A DNA stretch of 64,000 nt from Fluviicola sp. GTDB taxonomy: Bacteria; Bacteroidota; Bacteroidia; Flavobacteriales_D; Crocinitomicaceae. The DNA lies in assembly GCF_039596395.1 (NCBI RefSeq), contig NZ_JBCNJT010000001.1, positions 1,709,315-1,773,314 of the forward strand. The letters are read 5' to 3'. A model generated the notes under the pieces. That model searched no databases. It worked only from the letters and a program-made list of their open reading frames with translations, and had not been told where the DNA came from. A program made the translations under genes and the position numbers. Positions 45,812-54,738 of the stretch are shown here, in pieces (position 1 is the stretch's first letter; each line of letters begins with the position of its first letter).

Positions 45812-46921
45812 ATGAACTATTTGAATATGACTAAAGGTGCATTGATGGTAGGGATCGTAATGATCTCGTCGCTTTCTTTTGCTCAAAAAAAGGTTGAAAC
45901 GGACGCTGCTTTGGCATTCCAAAACTATGAGAAGGCTCAAATGACCGGAGACATGGTGGAAATGAAAAAGCAGTTGATCAAAGCAAAAGAATCCATTGAT
46001 TTGGCATCTACCAACGCGGAAACGGAAAAAAGCCCAAAAACATTGTTCCTGAAAGGAGAAATCTACACATCCCTGCTTTTGGTAAAAATGCTCGGAGATG
46101 CAGAATTCAACAAAAATGTTCCTGAAAATGCGAAGGAAATTTCCGTGAAGGCTTATAAAGAAGCTTATGACATTTCCAACAAGTATGATTCAGACATTCA
46201 AAACAGTGTGAATACCATCAAACAAATGCTTTACACAACCGGTTCTGCGGCATTCGATGCTAAGAAATATAAGGAAGCAATGATGGCGTTCGGTACTGTA
46301 AATGATTATACGGCAGTTTTGAATCAGTTGGATACAACTGCAATTTATTACGCTGGTATCGCTGCTGAAAATGATTCCAATTACGTTCAGGCTGCGGAAT
46401 ACTATAAAAAAGCTGCTGAATCAAACTACAAACCGGATCTGATCTACCGTTCTACGGCAATGGCATATATCAAGGCTGGTCAAAACGATAAAGCAGTTGA
46501 ATTCCTGAAGCAAGCTATTGCAAAATCTCCGAAAGACAAACACTTGTATTTCGCATTGGGAACTATTGCCATGGAAATGAACGACGACAAAACGGTACTT
46601 GAAAATCTGAACAAGGCAGTTGAAATTGATCCGAATTATGCGGATGCTTACTACAACTTAGGAAGTTATTTCTCCAGTAAAGGATTTGATTTACGTCAAA
46701 AAGCAGGAAGCCTTCCTCCGAACGCTAAAAAAGAATCGGATGAATTGCTTGCTAAAAGTTTGGAATTCTACGGTTTTGCTATGGAACCACTTGAAAAATA
46801 CGTTACTATTTCCCCGAAAGATGTAGATGTATTGAACAGTTTGGTGAAAATCGCAAGAGCGTTGAAGAATACGGAAAAAGAAGCAAAATACAAGCAAATG
46901 CTTGATGCTGCCAGAAAGTAA
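45812..46921 (+). CDS. Secreted or periplasmic TPR-repeat protein
   Basis: A 369-aa protein with a signal peptide (MNYLNMTKGALMVGIVMISS then LSFAQ). Several tetratricopeptide repeats follow, clear examples being about AGIAAENDSNYVQAAEYYKK, AYIKAGQNDKAVEFLKQAI and NYADAYYNLGSYF. TPR domains mediate protein-protein contacts; the partners are unknown. The frame is open from 45731, directly after gyrA, but the signal peptide fits the ATG at 45812 best (45788 and 45827 are also possible). A TAGTTTTG box at 45739 may give it its own promoter. A strong terminator follows. Confidence 0.8.
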   Translation: MNYLNMTKGALMVGIVMISSLSFAQKKVETDAALAFQNYEKAQMTGDMVEMKKQLIKAKESIDLASTNAETEKSPKTLFLKGEIYTSLLLVKMLGDAEFNKNVPENAKEISVKAYKEAYDISNKYDSDIQNSVNTIKQMLYTTGSAAFDAKKYKEAMMAFGTVNDYTAVLNQLDTTAIYYAGIAAENDSNYVQAAEYYKKAAESNYKPDLIYRSTAMAYIKAGQNDKAVEFLKQAIAKSPKDKHLYFALGTIAMEMNDDKTVLENLNKAVEIDPNYADAYYNLGSYFSSKGFDLRQKAGSLPPNAKKESDELLAKSLEFYGFAMEPLEKYVTISPKDVDVLNSLVKIARALKNTEKEAKYKQMLDAARK

Positions 46922-46941
46922 TAACTCATTGAATTATCAAG

Positions 46942-46970
46942 AAGGCTTTCATCAGATGAAAGCCTTTTTT
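46942..46970 (+). terminator. Rho-independent terminator after the gyrA-TPR unit
   Basis: AAGGCTTTCATC pairs with GATGAAAGCCTT around a 2-nt centre and is followed by six T. Confidence 0.85.
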
Positions 46971-47202
46971 ATTTTACCACCCGGAAACTTCACAAATTTG
47001 CCAATTTGCCTGTTTGCCAAATGGCAAACAAATAGGCGTCAGAGTGTTATTCTTACTACGAAGCATGTAACCAAACTAAAATACCCACGTTTAAAAAAGG
47101 CATCTCCTCTCTTTTAAATTCAGAAACAAACAGGAATTAACGGAAAATTAAAACCCCGTTTCCTGTGAAATTCCTATCTTAGCCGTCCCAAATAAAAACA
47201 AA

Positions 47203-47982
47203 ATGAAAAACATTCTTGTCGTAATTTGTTTAGTTGTCGGTTTTCAATCCTTTGCTCAATTGAGCGCTGTAAGAGGAAAGACATTTTACAACTTCTGGCT
47301 AAATCTGCCGGATTCCAGTACCCTGAATAACAATCCCCCGGTTTTGATTTTCCTTCACGGAAAGAGTTTGAGCGGAACCGATTTGAACCGTGTCAAGAAA
47401 TACGGCGTTATCCACGAAATTGAAAAAGGCCGGAAAGTTCCTGCTATTGTGATAGCACCGCAAGTTGCATCCGGTTCCTGGAACCCGGACAAAGTACTGG
47501 AAGTATTGGAATACGTCCAAAAGCACTATAAGACAGACACAAACCGCGTGTATGTTTGCGGAATGAGCCTTGGCGGTTACGGAACTATGCATTTTGTGGG
47601 GAAACATGCTGACAAAATTACAGCTGCCGTTGCATTATGCGGTGGCGGAAATCCGAAAGATGCCTGCAACCTGGCAAGTATTCCTATGTGGATCCAGCAT
47701 GGAAACCGGGATGAGGCTGTTCCGGTTCGTTATTCGCGTGAAATGGTTACAGCTATTAAAAATTGCAACGACGGAAAAAACCTGATTTATACAGAAATTG
47801 CGGGCGCGAACCACGGAGCTTTGGAACGCATTTTCCGCGCGGATGAAATGTATGACTGGTTATTTGCACAAGTCAGAACAGCGGCCGGTGAAGTAGTGAT
47901 GGTTGCTGCGCCAAAGAAAACGGAAACGTTGACTCAGGAAAAACCTGCTGAAAGTAAAGGCGTTAGCGGGGCAGCGAAATAA
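47203..47982 (+). CDS. Secreted esterase/phospholipase-like alpha/beta hydrolase
   Basis: A 259-aa hydrolase with a signal peptide (18 residues, FQSFAQ). The nucleophile elbow is CGMSLGGYGTMHF (Ser), followed by MWIQHGNRDEAVPVRYS with the acid Asp and GANHGALERIF with the catalytic His, in the order of an esterase or carboxylesterase. LIFLHGKSLSGTDLN gives the oxyanion strand. The natural ester is not predictable. The C-terminal 25 residues are a low-complexity Thr/Glu/Lys tail (APKKTETLTQEKPAESKG) with no sorting motif. A hairpin starts right after its stop. Confidence 0.85.
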   Translation: MKNILVVICLVVGFQSFAQLSAVRGKTFYNFWLNLPDSSTLNNNPPVLIFLHGKSLSGTDLNRVKKYGVIHEIEKGRKVPAIVIAPQVASGSWNPDKVLEVLEYVQKHYKTDTNRVYVCGMSLGGYGTMHFVGKHADKITAAVALCGGGNPKDACNLASIPMWIQHGNRDEAVPVRYSREMVTAIKNCNDGKNLIYTEIAGANHGALERIFRADEMYDWLFAQVRTAAGEVVMVAAPKKTETLTQEKPAESKGVSGAAK

Positions 47983-48059
47983 TTGAGATTGTAAAATTGA
48001 GAATTGAAAAGATTTTAACCAACCTTTACTTTTCAATTTTTACATTATCCATTTTCAAT
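47983..48059. repeat. AT-rich hairpin between two converging genes
   Basis: TGTAAAATTGAGAATTGAAAAG on the left pairs with CTTTTCAATTTTTACA on the right. It fills the whole gap between the esterase and protease stop codons. Confidence 0.6.
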
Positions 48060-49373
48060 TCATCTAAACTGTATCGCGGAATATTTAAAGCTGATGATCA
48101 TCTCATCGAATTGCTTGATGAAATCCTGCCCGAGGTTTCCGTCAAAATCGGCATCTACTTCGCCTACATGATCTTTTCGTACCTGTACATCGTGCAGGGT
48201 TACTTCCGAATTTCCGACAGCAAGATTTACTTTCGGCAGGACGTATCCTTCGTATTCGACCATTCCTCCTGCTCCGCCGGATTTCAGGGTTTGCTTCTTC
48301 CCTTTCTTCTCCACTTTCTTTTTATACTTCGTATAATATGCGCTGTTCAAAGAAGTTTCAACCGCTCCGGTATCAAACGAAAATTGCAGCGTGTCCGAAT
48401 CCTGTGTCACCTGGACAACCGGGACGAAGCCGTTCAGGATCATGTTGCTTTTCGCGTAAACCTCTGAAGTTTTAGGGATAATCAACTCATCAGCCTTTGT
48501 CATATGGATTTCTTCCAAATTACGGATCACCGGAAACCCGATAATTCCCTGGATCGAATAATTGACTTCTGAAAAAGTCAGGTCTTTATCATCAAACACC
48601 AGGAAAACCACATTTTCGCAAATTACCGTTCCCCCTGTTCCTGAAGGATCTCCCATTTTCAATTCTTTCACAACTGCCAGGTCACTTTTCACCTTTGCAC
48701 CGGTAATTGCCGAAACATTGAATTGGATCGGGATAATCTCACAGCCCATTTCAAGAGCTACAGATCTTTGGATGACCGAAAAATTTGCGCCGGTATCAAA
48801 TACAAAATTCCGGGTCTTGCCGGAGATCGTTACCGGAACATTCGCCAGTCTGGCATGATCACGTGTCAGTTGGATCCTCACATCCGCCGGACGATGAACG
48901 AACTGCTTACCCGAATTTTCCAATCCTTTCCAAATAGTTGCGGTATTGGACAAATCGGCAATTTCGTCTTCTGTACATACATGGCTGAAATTATCCAGGA
49001 TGTACTGATTTGTAAAATAAGCGTCTTTGTATTCGAACAGGTTCACGAGATTCAACTGTTTGACCAGCAAAATTTCCTTGAACAGTGAATCATTATTCAT
49101 TTTCCCTGCTCCTTCCAGGAAATCTTCAATGGCTTCGTTCGATTCCCTGAAATGGGAAAACGCATTTTCTACCAAACTCCAGTAATAGAAATAAACTTCC
49201 TTGTCGATCCGCGATTTATTGGCGATGAGCAATTCTTTTACTTCAAAGAAATCTTTCTTTTGCGCCAGTATTCCAAGTTCCAAATAGAACTTGTCTTCGT
49301 CAAAAGGTTTATTCTTTTGAGCATGAGAGAATAAACCGGATAAGCAAATGAGAATAGTAAACAGGTTTTTCAT
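48060..49373 (-). CDS. Secreted retropepsin-like aspartic protease with two active-site motifs
   Basis: A 437-aa protein with a signal peptide (MKNLFTILICLSGLFSHAQ). Residues up to about 150 are helical and TPR-like. Two aspartic-protease motifs follow, each with FDTGA: the first in NFVFDTGANFSVI near residue 195, the second in FSFDTGAVETSLN near 330, each followed by a beta-barrel-like half. Pepsins have two such halves in one chain while retropepsins have one per subunit, so this may be a two-domain single-chain enzyme. The substrate is unknown. It is a single-gene unit. Confidence 0.8.
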   Translation of the reverse strand: MKNLFTILICLSGLFSHAQKNKPFDEDKFYLELGILAQKKDFFEVKELLIANKSRIDKEVYFYYWSLVENAFSHFRESNEAIEDFLEGAGKMNNDSLFKEILLVKQLNLVNLFEYKDAYFTNQYILDNFSHVCTEDEIADLSNTATIWKGLENSGKQFVHRPADVRIQLTRDHARLANVPVTISGKTRNFVFDTGANFSVIQRSVALEMGCEIIPIQFNVSAITGAKVKSDLAVVKELKMGDPSGTGGTVICENVVFLVFDDKDLTFSEVNYSIQGIIGFPVIRNLEEIHMTKADELIIPKTSEVYAKSNMILNGFVPVVQVTQDSDTLQFSFDTGAVETSLNSAYYTKYKKKVEKKGKKQTLKSGGAGGMVEYEGYVLPKVNLAVGNSEVTLHDVQVRKDHVGEVDADFDGNLGQDFIKQFDEMIISFKYSAIQFR

Positions 49374-49497
49374 ACATATTTTCGCTGAAGGATGAAGATA
49401 ACCAAATCCTCCAAATAACTTTCATTTTCCCTCAATGGTTTACTAAAGCTAAGCTTTTTCTTCTTTGCGGTTAACTTGTATTGATTGCAGCTTTTTC

Positions 49498-50667
49498 TCA
49501 TTTCAATTCAGACCACTTCTTTTGAACGATTTTTTTGAATTCGTCTTTCTTGAAAGCACGTTCATTGATACCATCGTATTCTTTTACGATATTCCCGTTC
49601 CACAAGTAGAATACTCCGGGAGTATCTTTTGTTCCGCCCAGAACTGTCCAGAATGCAGCCACATCCAAAATCTTAAACGGATACTTTCTCCCTGCAAAGG
49701 CAAAAAAGTCAGGGATCAGTTCTGCTTCTTCGTCCATAAAAACGATCTTCATTTCCGGGAAATCCGGATCTTTTGAAGCCAGATCCGTCAGGGCTTTTGC
49801 GGTTTCCTTGCAATGGTCACAACCCGGAGCAAAGAAGCACAGGATTTTACGTCCTTTATCGATATCCGCATATTGAGAAGCAAACCCGGATTTTTTTTGC
49901 TTTGGTGCATCTACTACTTTTTCTTCTTCCGTTTTCTCAACATTGTGATCTTTTTCCAATTCCTTCAGATCAACAGGAGCTATGGATTTTTTATCTTCCT
50001 GTTTAGTGGAGTTAGCCGCATCTTTCACTTTCGGATCGGTTTCTTCCGCATTTTTTGTCTGCTCAGCTTCCTCATCCATGTTCATTTCCTGCATCATTTC
50101 AGCTACCAGTTCATCACTGGATTTACGCTGGATCGGTCCTACCATGAACACCGCAAGGATTGAAGCGAAAGTAATTGCGGCAAGGAACGAGAAATTCAAA
50201 CGATCATCCTGCTTAGACGTTTTTTGGTACAAGATCACCAGCAATCCCATGCCGATAATGTTCTTGATCAAAGCCTGAACAGGAGTCATCGGCAATAAAG
50301 ATCCGAAACATCCGCAATTCCCGCTATTTCCGCTTGAAGCAATTTCGTAGCTCAAATGAATGCTGAAGATCAACAACATCAGGAACGACATCGGTACTAC
50401 TAACCGCTTGAAATAATTCTTTTGAAGCAGCAAAATTCCCAAAGCCAGCTCGCACCCGATCAAAATCCGTGAAAAATAAGCCGCAGCCGTTTCACTGAAT
50501 CCCATCGGGATCAATTGTTTCACCTCAAATGTCGGCAAAGCCAAATTCGGAGAAGGATACAATTTTGCCACTGCCGAAAGCAGGAACATAAATGCCATTA
50601 ACCCTTTGATGATCATCGGGAGTTGTTTGTTCACAAATCCCTGTTTTTCTAAGCCGGTAGTTGTCAT
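49498..50667 (-). CDS. MauE/DoxX-like membrane protein fused to a thioredoxin domain
   Basis: A 389-aa protein. The first 190 residues hold about five membrane helices of the MauE/DoxX type, with the CGCFG motif of this family in NSGNCGCFGSLLP (near residue 122). A charged Glu/Lys-rich linker (about 195-275) leads to a thioredoxin-fold domain with the active-site CDHC in FFAPGCDHCKETAKAL (about 298). MauE-like proteins help form disulfides in the periplasm, and the fused thioredoxin domain could pass electrons to or from the CGC pair. The partners are unknown. It is a single-gene unit. Confidence 0.8.
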   Translation of the reverse strand: MTTTGLEKQGFVNKQLPMIIKGLMAFMFLLSAVAKLYPSPNLALPTFEVKQLIPMGFSETAAAYFSRILIGCELALGILLLQKNYFKRLVVPMSFLMLLIFSIHLSYEIASSGNSGNCGCFGSLLPMTPVQALIKNIIGMGLLVILYQKTSKQDDRLNFSFLAAITFASILAVFMVGPIQRKSSDELVAEMMQEMNMDEEAEQTKNAEETDPKVKDAANSTKQEDKKSIAPVDLKELEKDHNVEKTEEEKVVDAPKQKKSGFASQYADIDKGRKILCFFAPGCDHCKETAKALTDLASKDPDFPEMKIVFMDEEAELIPDFFAFAGRKYPFKILDVAAFWTVLGGTKDTPGVFYLWNGNIVKEYDGINERAFKKDEFKKIVQKKWSELK

Positions 50668-50864
50668 AATGCGATTTTATGCCTCTAAAATAATAGAAAC
50701 AGGCGTGCTTGCTTTCCTTTTTAGGAAAAGCTTAACAAAATTCCGGTGGAGGAACGCGGAAGAACACAACGTTAAATAAAGTACCTATTCCACCAAGCCT
50801 CTATGAACTGGCCCTCCAATTCAGCAAGAAAATTAATAAAATCCCTATTTTAAGTTCGTAAGAA

Positions 50865-51815
50865 CTACACCCTGTTAATAATGTAATCCCCGAACCAGGA
50901 TTTTTGATCCGTAAAGCGCTGTTGTACCGACAAAGGAGACTGATCAATGATCTTTTTCAGGATGTCATCGTTGTATTTCCGGGAAATTTCCGTGTGGATG
51001 CGTTCGTTTTCATCGAAAGCAAATTGTGCATTGATGGATTTAATATCCACCACCTGTTTTTTCGTGCTCTTTAAGAAACTCTTCGCAATTCCTTCGGATT
51101 CGTGGTATTCAGGATCGTGCACAAAAGCGTTCAGATCGAAATTCGCTTGCAACTCGCGGTTCATCCGTTCCAGTAAGTTCAGGTTAAAATCGCGGGTGAT
51201 ACCTGCAGAATCATCATAAGCAGGAAGAACAACTTCCTTTTCCTTGATCAGATCCACCCCTAAAACGATCTTATCTCCCTGATTCAGGTTTGCACTCAAA
51301 GAGGCCACGAAAGACTTCGCCTGTTCATCCGACATGTTCCCGATGTTCGAGCCCAGGAACAGAATGATTTTTCTGTTCGGTGACTTTTTCAGATCGTTCA
51401 GCATTTGAAAATAATCCCCGTGAAGACTGTTAATCGAAAGTTCCGGAATTTCTTCCTTCATCCGGTGCTCCAACCCTGTCAAGGCATTGGAAGAAATGTC
51501 TATCGGTACGTATTTGAAAGTTACCCGGGCGCGGATCAGTTCAAACAGCAAGTGAATGGTTTTTGTTCCGTCGCCGGCACCCAATTCCACCACTTCGATC
51601 TCTTCTCCTTTTTGAATGTCGAAACTGGAGACGATATCTGCCGCCTGCTGCTGAAAGATTTCCATTTCCGAACGTGTCAGGTAATACTCCGGCATGTTCA
51701 TAATCTGTACGAATAATTCATCTCCCCGTTTATCGTAGAAATACTTGGAAGGAATTTGTTTCGGAGTTTGAGAAAGTCCAAACTTGACGTCTTGTTTAAA
51801 TTGTTCTAATATCAT
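50865..51815 (-). CDS. egtD: L-histidine N-alpha-methyltransferase (ergothioneine synthesis)
   Basis: A 316-aa DUF2260/EgtD methyltransferase. The SAM site is VVELGAGDGTKTIHLL (about residues 75-90); the second motif is ILFLGSNIGNMSDEQ, and NLLERMNRELQANFDL is a family helix. It methylates histidine three times to hercynine (trimethylhistidine). It starts 1 nt after the egtB stop, so the two are co-transcribed in the order of use. Confidence 0.93.
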   Translation of the reverse strand: MILEQFKQDVKFGLSQTPKQIPSKYFYDKRGDELFVQIMNMPEYYLTRSEMEIFQQQAADIVSSFDIQKGEEIEVVELGAGDGTKTIHLLFELIRARVTFKYVPIDISSNALTGLEHRMKEEIPELSINSLHGDYFQMLNDLKKSPNRKIILFLGSNIGNMSDEQAKSFVASLSANLNQGDKIVLGVDLIKEKEVVLPAYDDSAGITRDFNLNLLERMNRELQANFDLNAFVHDPEYHESEGIAKSFLKSTKKQVVDIKSINAQFAFDENERIHTEISRKYNDDILKKIIDQSPLSVQQRFTDQKSWFGDYIINRV

Positions 51816-51816
51816 C

Positions 51817-52965
51817 TTACTTTGCTAATCTGATTCCTGAATATTGCCATTGAAAATGTGGGTGGAAAAAGTTTCGGTAGGTCCTTCTGCTATGATTGAG
51901 AGATGTTGCAACGGAAGCTCCGCGCAATACCATTTGATTGATCATGAATTTTCCGTTGTATTCGCCAACTGCTCCTGCTGCGGTTTTGAACCCGGGATAC
52001 GGCAAGTAGGCACTGTTTGTCCATTCCCAGCGTTTTCCCCAGCCAAAGAAAGCACAGCTGGCTTCCCATTCAAACTCGGTGGGTAAACGCATTCCTTTCC
52101 AGCTGGCAAAAGCCTGTGCTTCGTAATAGGAAACATGACTGAGAATCGCATCCGGATCGACTTCCTTCAGGCCCGCAAGCGTGAAATAATGCCATTTCCC
52201 GTTGATTTTATGCCAATACAAGGGATTTGTAATCTTATTTTCATTTAGCCACGACCAGCCTTCGTCCAGCCAGCAATCAAACCGGGAATAGCCGTCTGCA
52301 TCTATAAATTCGATGTATTCTCCGTTGGTGACCAATGATTTTGAAATATCAAAAGGCTGTAAATAGACTTTGTGTTTATTCAGTTCATTGTCAAAACAAA
52401 AACTTCCGCCGTCGTGACCGATCTCGTATATGCCTTCTTCCATGCTAACCCAGCCGGATTCCGTGTTGTGATCAGCCAACAGATTGAAAGATTCGTCGTA
52501 AACCGGGAAAATCGGGTTGTGACCAAGCGTATATTTCAAATCAGTGATCAGCAATTCCTGGTGCTGCTGTTCGTGGTTCAACCCCAGTTCGATCAATTCA
52601 CTTAACTCCTGAGAAATCTCATGAGACAATAATTCGTTCATTCCCTGGTCCACATAAGCGCGGTACTGGTACACTTCAGAAACTCCCGGCCTTGTTATGT
52701 TTCCCCTGTCAGCCCGGAAAGTGCGTTCACCGATCGTATTGTAATACGAATTGAACAGGAAACCGAAATCCGGGTGAAATTCTTTGTAGCCATTGAGGTT
52801 TTTCTTCAGGATCATTTCTTCAAAAAACCAGGTCGTATGTGCCAAATGCCATTTCGGGGGACTTGCAAACGGAACCGGTTGCGGAACGTAATCTTCCACC
52901 TGCAAAGGCCTGCACAATTGTTCTGTTCTATTACGTACTTCTAAGTATTTTTCTCTCAAATGCAT
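51817..52965 (-). CDS. egtB: EgtB: iron-dependent hercynine sulfoxide synthase
   Basis: A 382-aa protein that joins hercynine to a thiol donor (gamma-Glu-Cys or Cys) with oxygen and iron. The DinB-type N-terminal domain has the iron ligands His43 (HLAHTTW) and His131/His135 (HEQQHQE). The C-terminal FGE-sulfatase-like domain runs from about residue 170, with SYYEAQAFASWKGMRLPTEF and a final QWQYSGIRLAK. The ATG at 52965 (MHLREKYLEV) is used; the frame could start 3 codons earlier at TTG. Without an EgtA or EgtC nearby, cysteine as the sulfur donor is possible. Confidence 0.92.
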   Translation of the reverse strand: MHLREKYLEVRNRTEQLCRPLQVEDYVPQPVPFASPPKWHLAHTTWFFEEMILKKNLNGYKEFHPDFGFLFNSYYNTIGERTFRADRGNITRPGVSEVYQYRAYVDQGMNELLSHEISQELSELIELGLNHEQQHQELLITDLKYTLGHNPIFPVYDESFNLLADHNTESGWVSMEEGIYEIGHDGGSFCFDNELNKHKVYLQPFDISKSLVTNGEYIEFIDADGYSRFDCWLDEGWSWLNENKITNPLYWHKINGKWHYFTLAGLKEVDPDAILSHVSYYEAQAFASWKGMRLPTEFEWEASCAFFGWGKRWEWTNSAYLPYPGFKTAAGAVGEYNGKFMINQMVLRGASVATSLNHSRRTYRNFFHPHFQWQYSGIRLAK

Positions 52966-52974
52966 AAAATCCAA

Positions 52975-53265
52975 TTAATCCTCAACAACCTGAACACCTT
53001 TCCAAAAAGCCACTTTTCCTTCAATGCTTTTCGCCAACTCTGAGGTTTTCGGGTAATACCAGGCAGCATCTTTATTGGTTTCACCGTTTACTTCCAGGGA
53101 ATAATAGGAAGCTACTCCTTTCCAGGGACAAGTTGTATGTGTATCAGAATCTTTAAAATATTCCTTCTTGATTGCTTCTTCGGGGAAGTAATGATTTCCC
53201 TCTATGATAACCGTTTTTTCACTTTCAGCAATAACGGTATCGTTCCAAATTGCTCTTTTCATCAT
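52975..53265 (-). CDS. DUF427-family protein linked to ergothioneine genes
   Basis: A 96-aa protein of the DUF427 family, with ESEKTVIIEGNHYFPEEAI, CPWKGVASYYSLEVNG and NKDAAWYYPKTSELAKSI. The family has no established reaction. It lies 9 bp upstream of egtB on the same strand. Its first codon pair is ATG-ATG; either start is possible. Confidence 0.85.
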   Translation of the reverse strand: MMKRAIWNDTVIAESEKTVIIEGNHYFPEEAIKKEYFKDSDTHTTCPWKGVASYYSLEVNGETNKDAAWYYPKTSELAKSIEGKVAFWKGVQVVED

Positions 53266-53509
53266 TCAGTATTTAGTAATTCAATTGGGGGTTCGGGTCT
53301 TAGTCAAAAACTTCATCCAAATCAAGGTACGAAAAGAAAGTGAAAAGAGATTTCAGTTTCCCGAAATTTAATTGCTAATTAATCCAAATTTCTCCTGAAC
53401 CCGGGAACCCCGAAGGAATAGCAATCCGAGGGAAAATGCATGTTTGTCATTACAATCAACCGATAAGTTCTTACATTTAGAATTCCATTTGATTTAAAAA
53501 CAACCATTC

Positions 53510-54388
53510 ATGTCAAACATTCAACTCATTATTGAAGAACGCGCCGCAGACATCGGGAATTTCCTGGTTGGCCGGCTATTGCCTTTCCGCCAGAAACGCG
53601 CAGTTGGCCCGTTTGTATTCATTGATCACATGGGACCTGCGAAGCTGAGCGATCATGAAAACCTGGATATCGGGCCGCACCCGCATATCGGATTATCGAC
53701 ATTGACTTATTTGTTTGAGGGAGCTATTATGCACCGTGACAGTGTCGGTTCGGCGGTTGAAATCCAGCCGGGAGCAGTCAATTGGATGACTTCCGGGAAA
53801 GGCGTGGTTCATTCCGAGAGAACACCGGAATACCTGCGTCATTCGGAAAAACACTTGCACGGATTACAAATCTGGGTAGCTCTTCCCAAGGAACTGGAAG
53901 AAATGGAGCCTTCGTTTACGCATATCGAAGCCGCTGAAATTCCGGAATGGACAGAAAACGGCGTTTATTACAAAATGGTTGCAGGTGAAGCTTTCGGAAG
54001 AAAATCTCCTGTTCCGGTTTACAGTCCGCTTTATTTCCTGGAAATTAAAACCACGGAAGCAGCAACTATCAACATCGGCGATCAATTATTCGGGGAAAGT
54101 GCTTTATATATCCTGGAAGGAAGTATCAAAGACGGTGACGAAGCCTTTGGCCCGAAACAGATTTTGATTGCCAAGAATGCCGAATTGTGCACATTCGAAA
54201 TGTCGTCCAACACAACGGTTTATATTTTCGGAGGAGAAGCATTTCCGGAAGAACGTTTCATATTCTGGAACTTTGTTTCTTCCCGGAAAGAACGCATTGA
54301 AGAGGCCAAACAAGCATGGATTGCGCAGACCTTTCCTAAAATTGAAGGAGAAACGGGCTTTGTTCCTTTACCGGAACCTAAATTTTAA
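53510..54388 (+). CDS. Pirin-family cupin protein
   Basis: A 292-aa bicupin of the pirin family. The N-terminal cupin holds DIGPHPHIGLSTLTY with metal-binding His residues, MHRDSVGS, and WMTSGKGVVHSERTP with the third His and a Glu. The C-terminal cupin is less conserved. Bacterial pirins include quercetinases and stress-response proteins; the substrate is not shown here. It is transcribed divergently from the ergothioneine genes, and a hairpin begins at its stop. Confidence 0.88.
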   Translation: MSNIQLIIEERAADIGNFLVGRLLPFRQKRAVGPFVFIDHMGPAKLSDHENLDIGPHPHIGLSTLTYLFEGAIMHRDSVGSAVEIQPGAVNWMTSGKGVVHSERTPEYLRHSEKHLHGLQIWVALPKELEEMEPSFTHIEAAEIPEWTENGVYYKMVAGEAFGRKSPVPVYSPLYFLEIKTTEAATINIGDQLFGESALYILEGSIKDGDEAFGPKQILIAKNAELCTFEMSSNTTVYIFGGEAFPEERFIFWNFVSSRKERIEEAKQAWIAQTFPKIEGETGFVPLPEPKF

Positions 54389-54455
54389 TTAAAAATTATG
54401 AATGTAAAATTCAAAAGATTTTGGATTCTGAATTTTGCATTTTGAATTCATAGAA
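54389..54455. repeat. AT-rich 3'-end hairpin after the pirin gene
   Basis: ATGAATGTAAAATTCAAAA pairs with TTTTGCATTTTGAATTCAT around AGATTTTGGATTCTGAAT. It starts at the stop codon, as for the other 3'-end hairpins. Confidence 0.6.
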
Positions 54456-54456
54456 G

Positions 54457-54738
54457 ATGATAGAAGTAAAACAATTTGACAAAGAAAACAAAGGTTTTTT
54501 CAAAGCAACGGAAGACGGCAAAGAAGCCGGAAGAATGACTTATGCGTGGGTGAATGACGACCGCATCATTATTGATCACACAGAGGTGAGCGGTGAATTC
54601 AGGGGAAGAAGTGTCGGGAATTTAATGGTGCAGGCGGCAGTAGAATTTGCCCGGAAAGCCGGTATCAAAATCATTCCTTTGTGTCCGTTTGCCAAAAGCG
54701 TATTTGATAAAACTCCGGAGTACAAAGATGTACTTTGA
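54457..54738 (+). CDS. GNAT/YidJ-like N-acetyltransferase, short form
   Basis: A 93-aa single-domain protein of the YidJ/N-acetyltransferase-14-like group. It has IIDHTEVSGEFRGRSVGNLM with the acetyl-CoA-binding Arg-Gly-x-x-x-Gly pattern, then AVEFARKAGIKIIPLCPFAK and VFDKTPEYKDVL. These small proteins are widespread; the acceptor is unknown. A GTTCAAAAG repeat starts right after its stop. Confidence 0.87.
   Translation: MIEVKQFDKENKGFFKATEDGKEAGRMTYAWVNDDRIIIDHTEVSGEFRGRSVGNLMVQAAVEFARKAGIKIIPLCPFAKSVFDKTPEYKDVL

Noticed and set aside
47130-47166. Imperfect hairpin (ACAGGAA...TTTCCTGT) upstream of the esterase gene as a riboswitch
   Set aside because: The stem is short and interrupted, and no known riboswitch motif is present.
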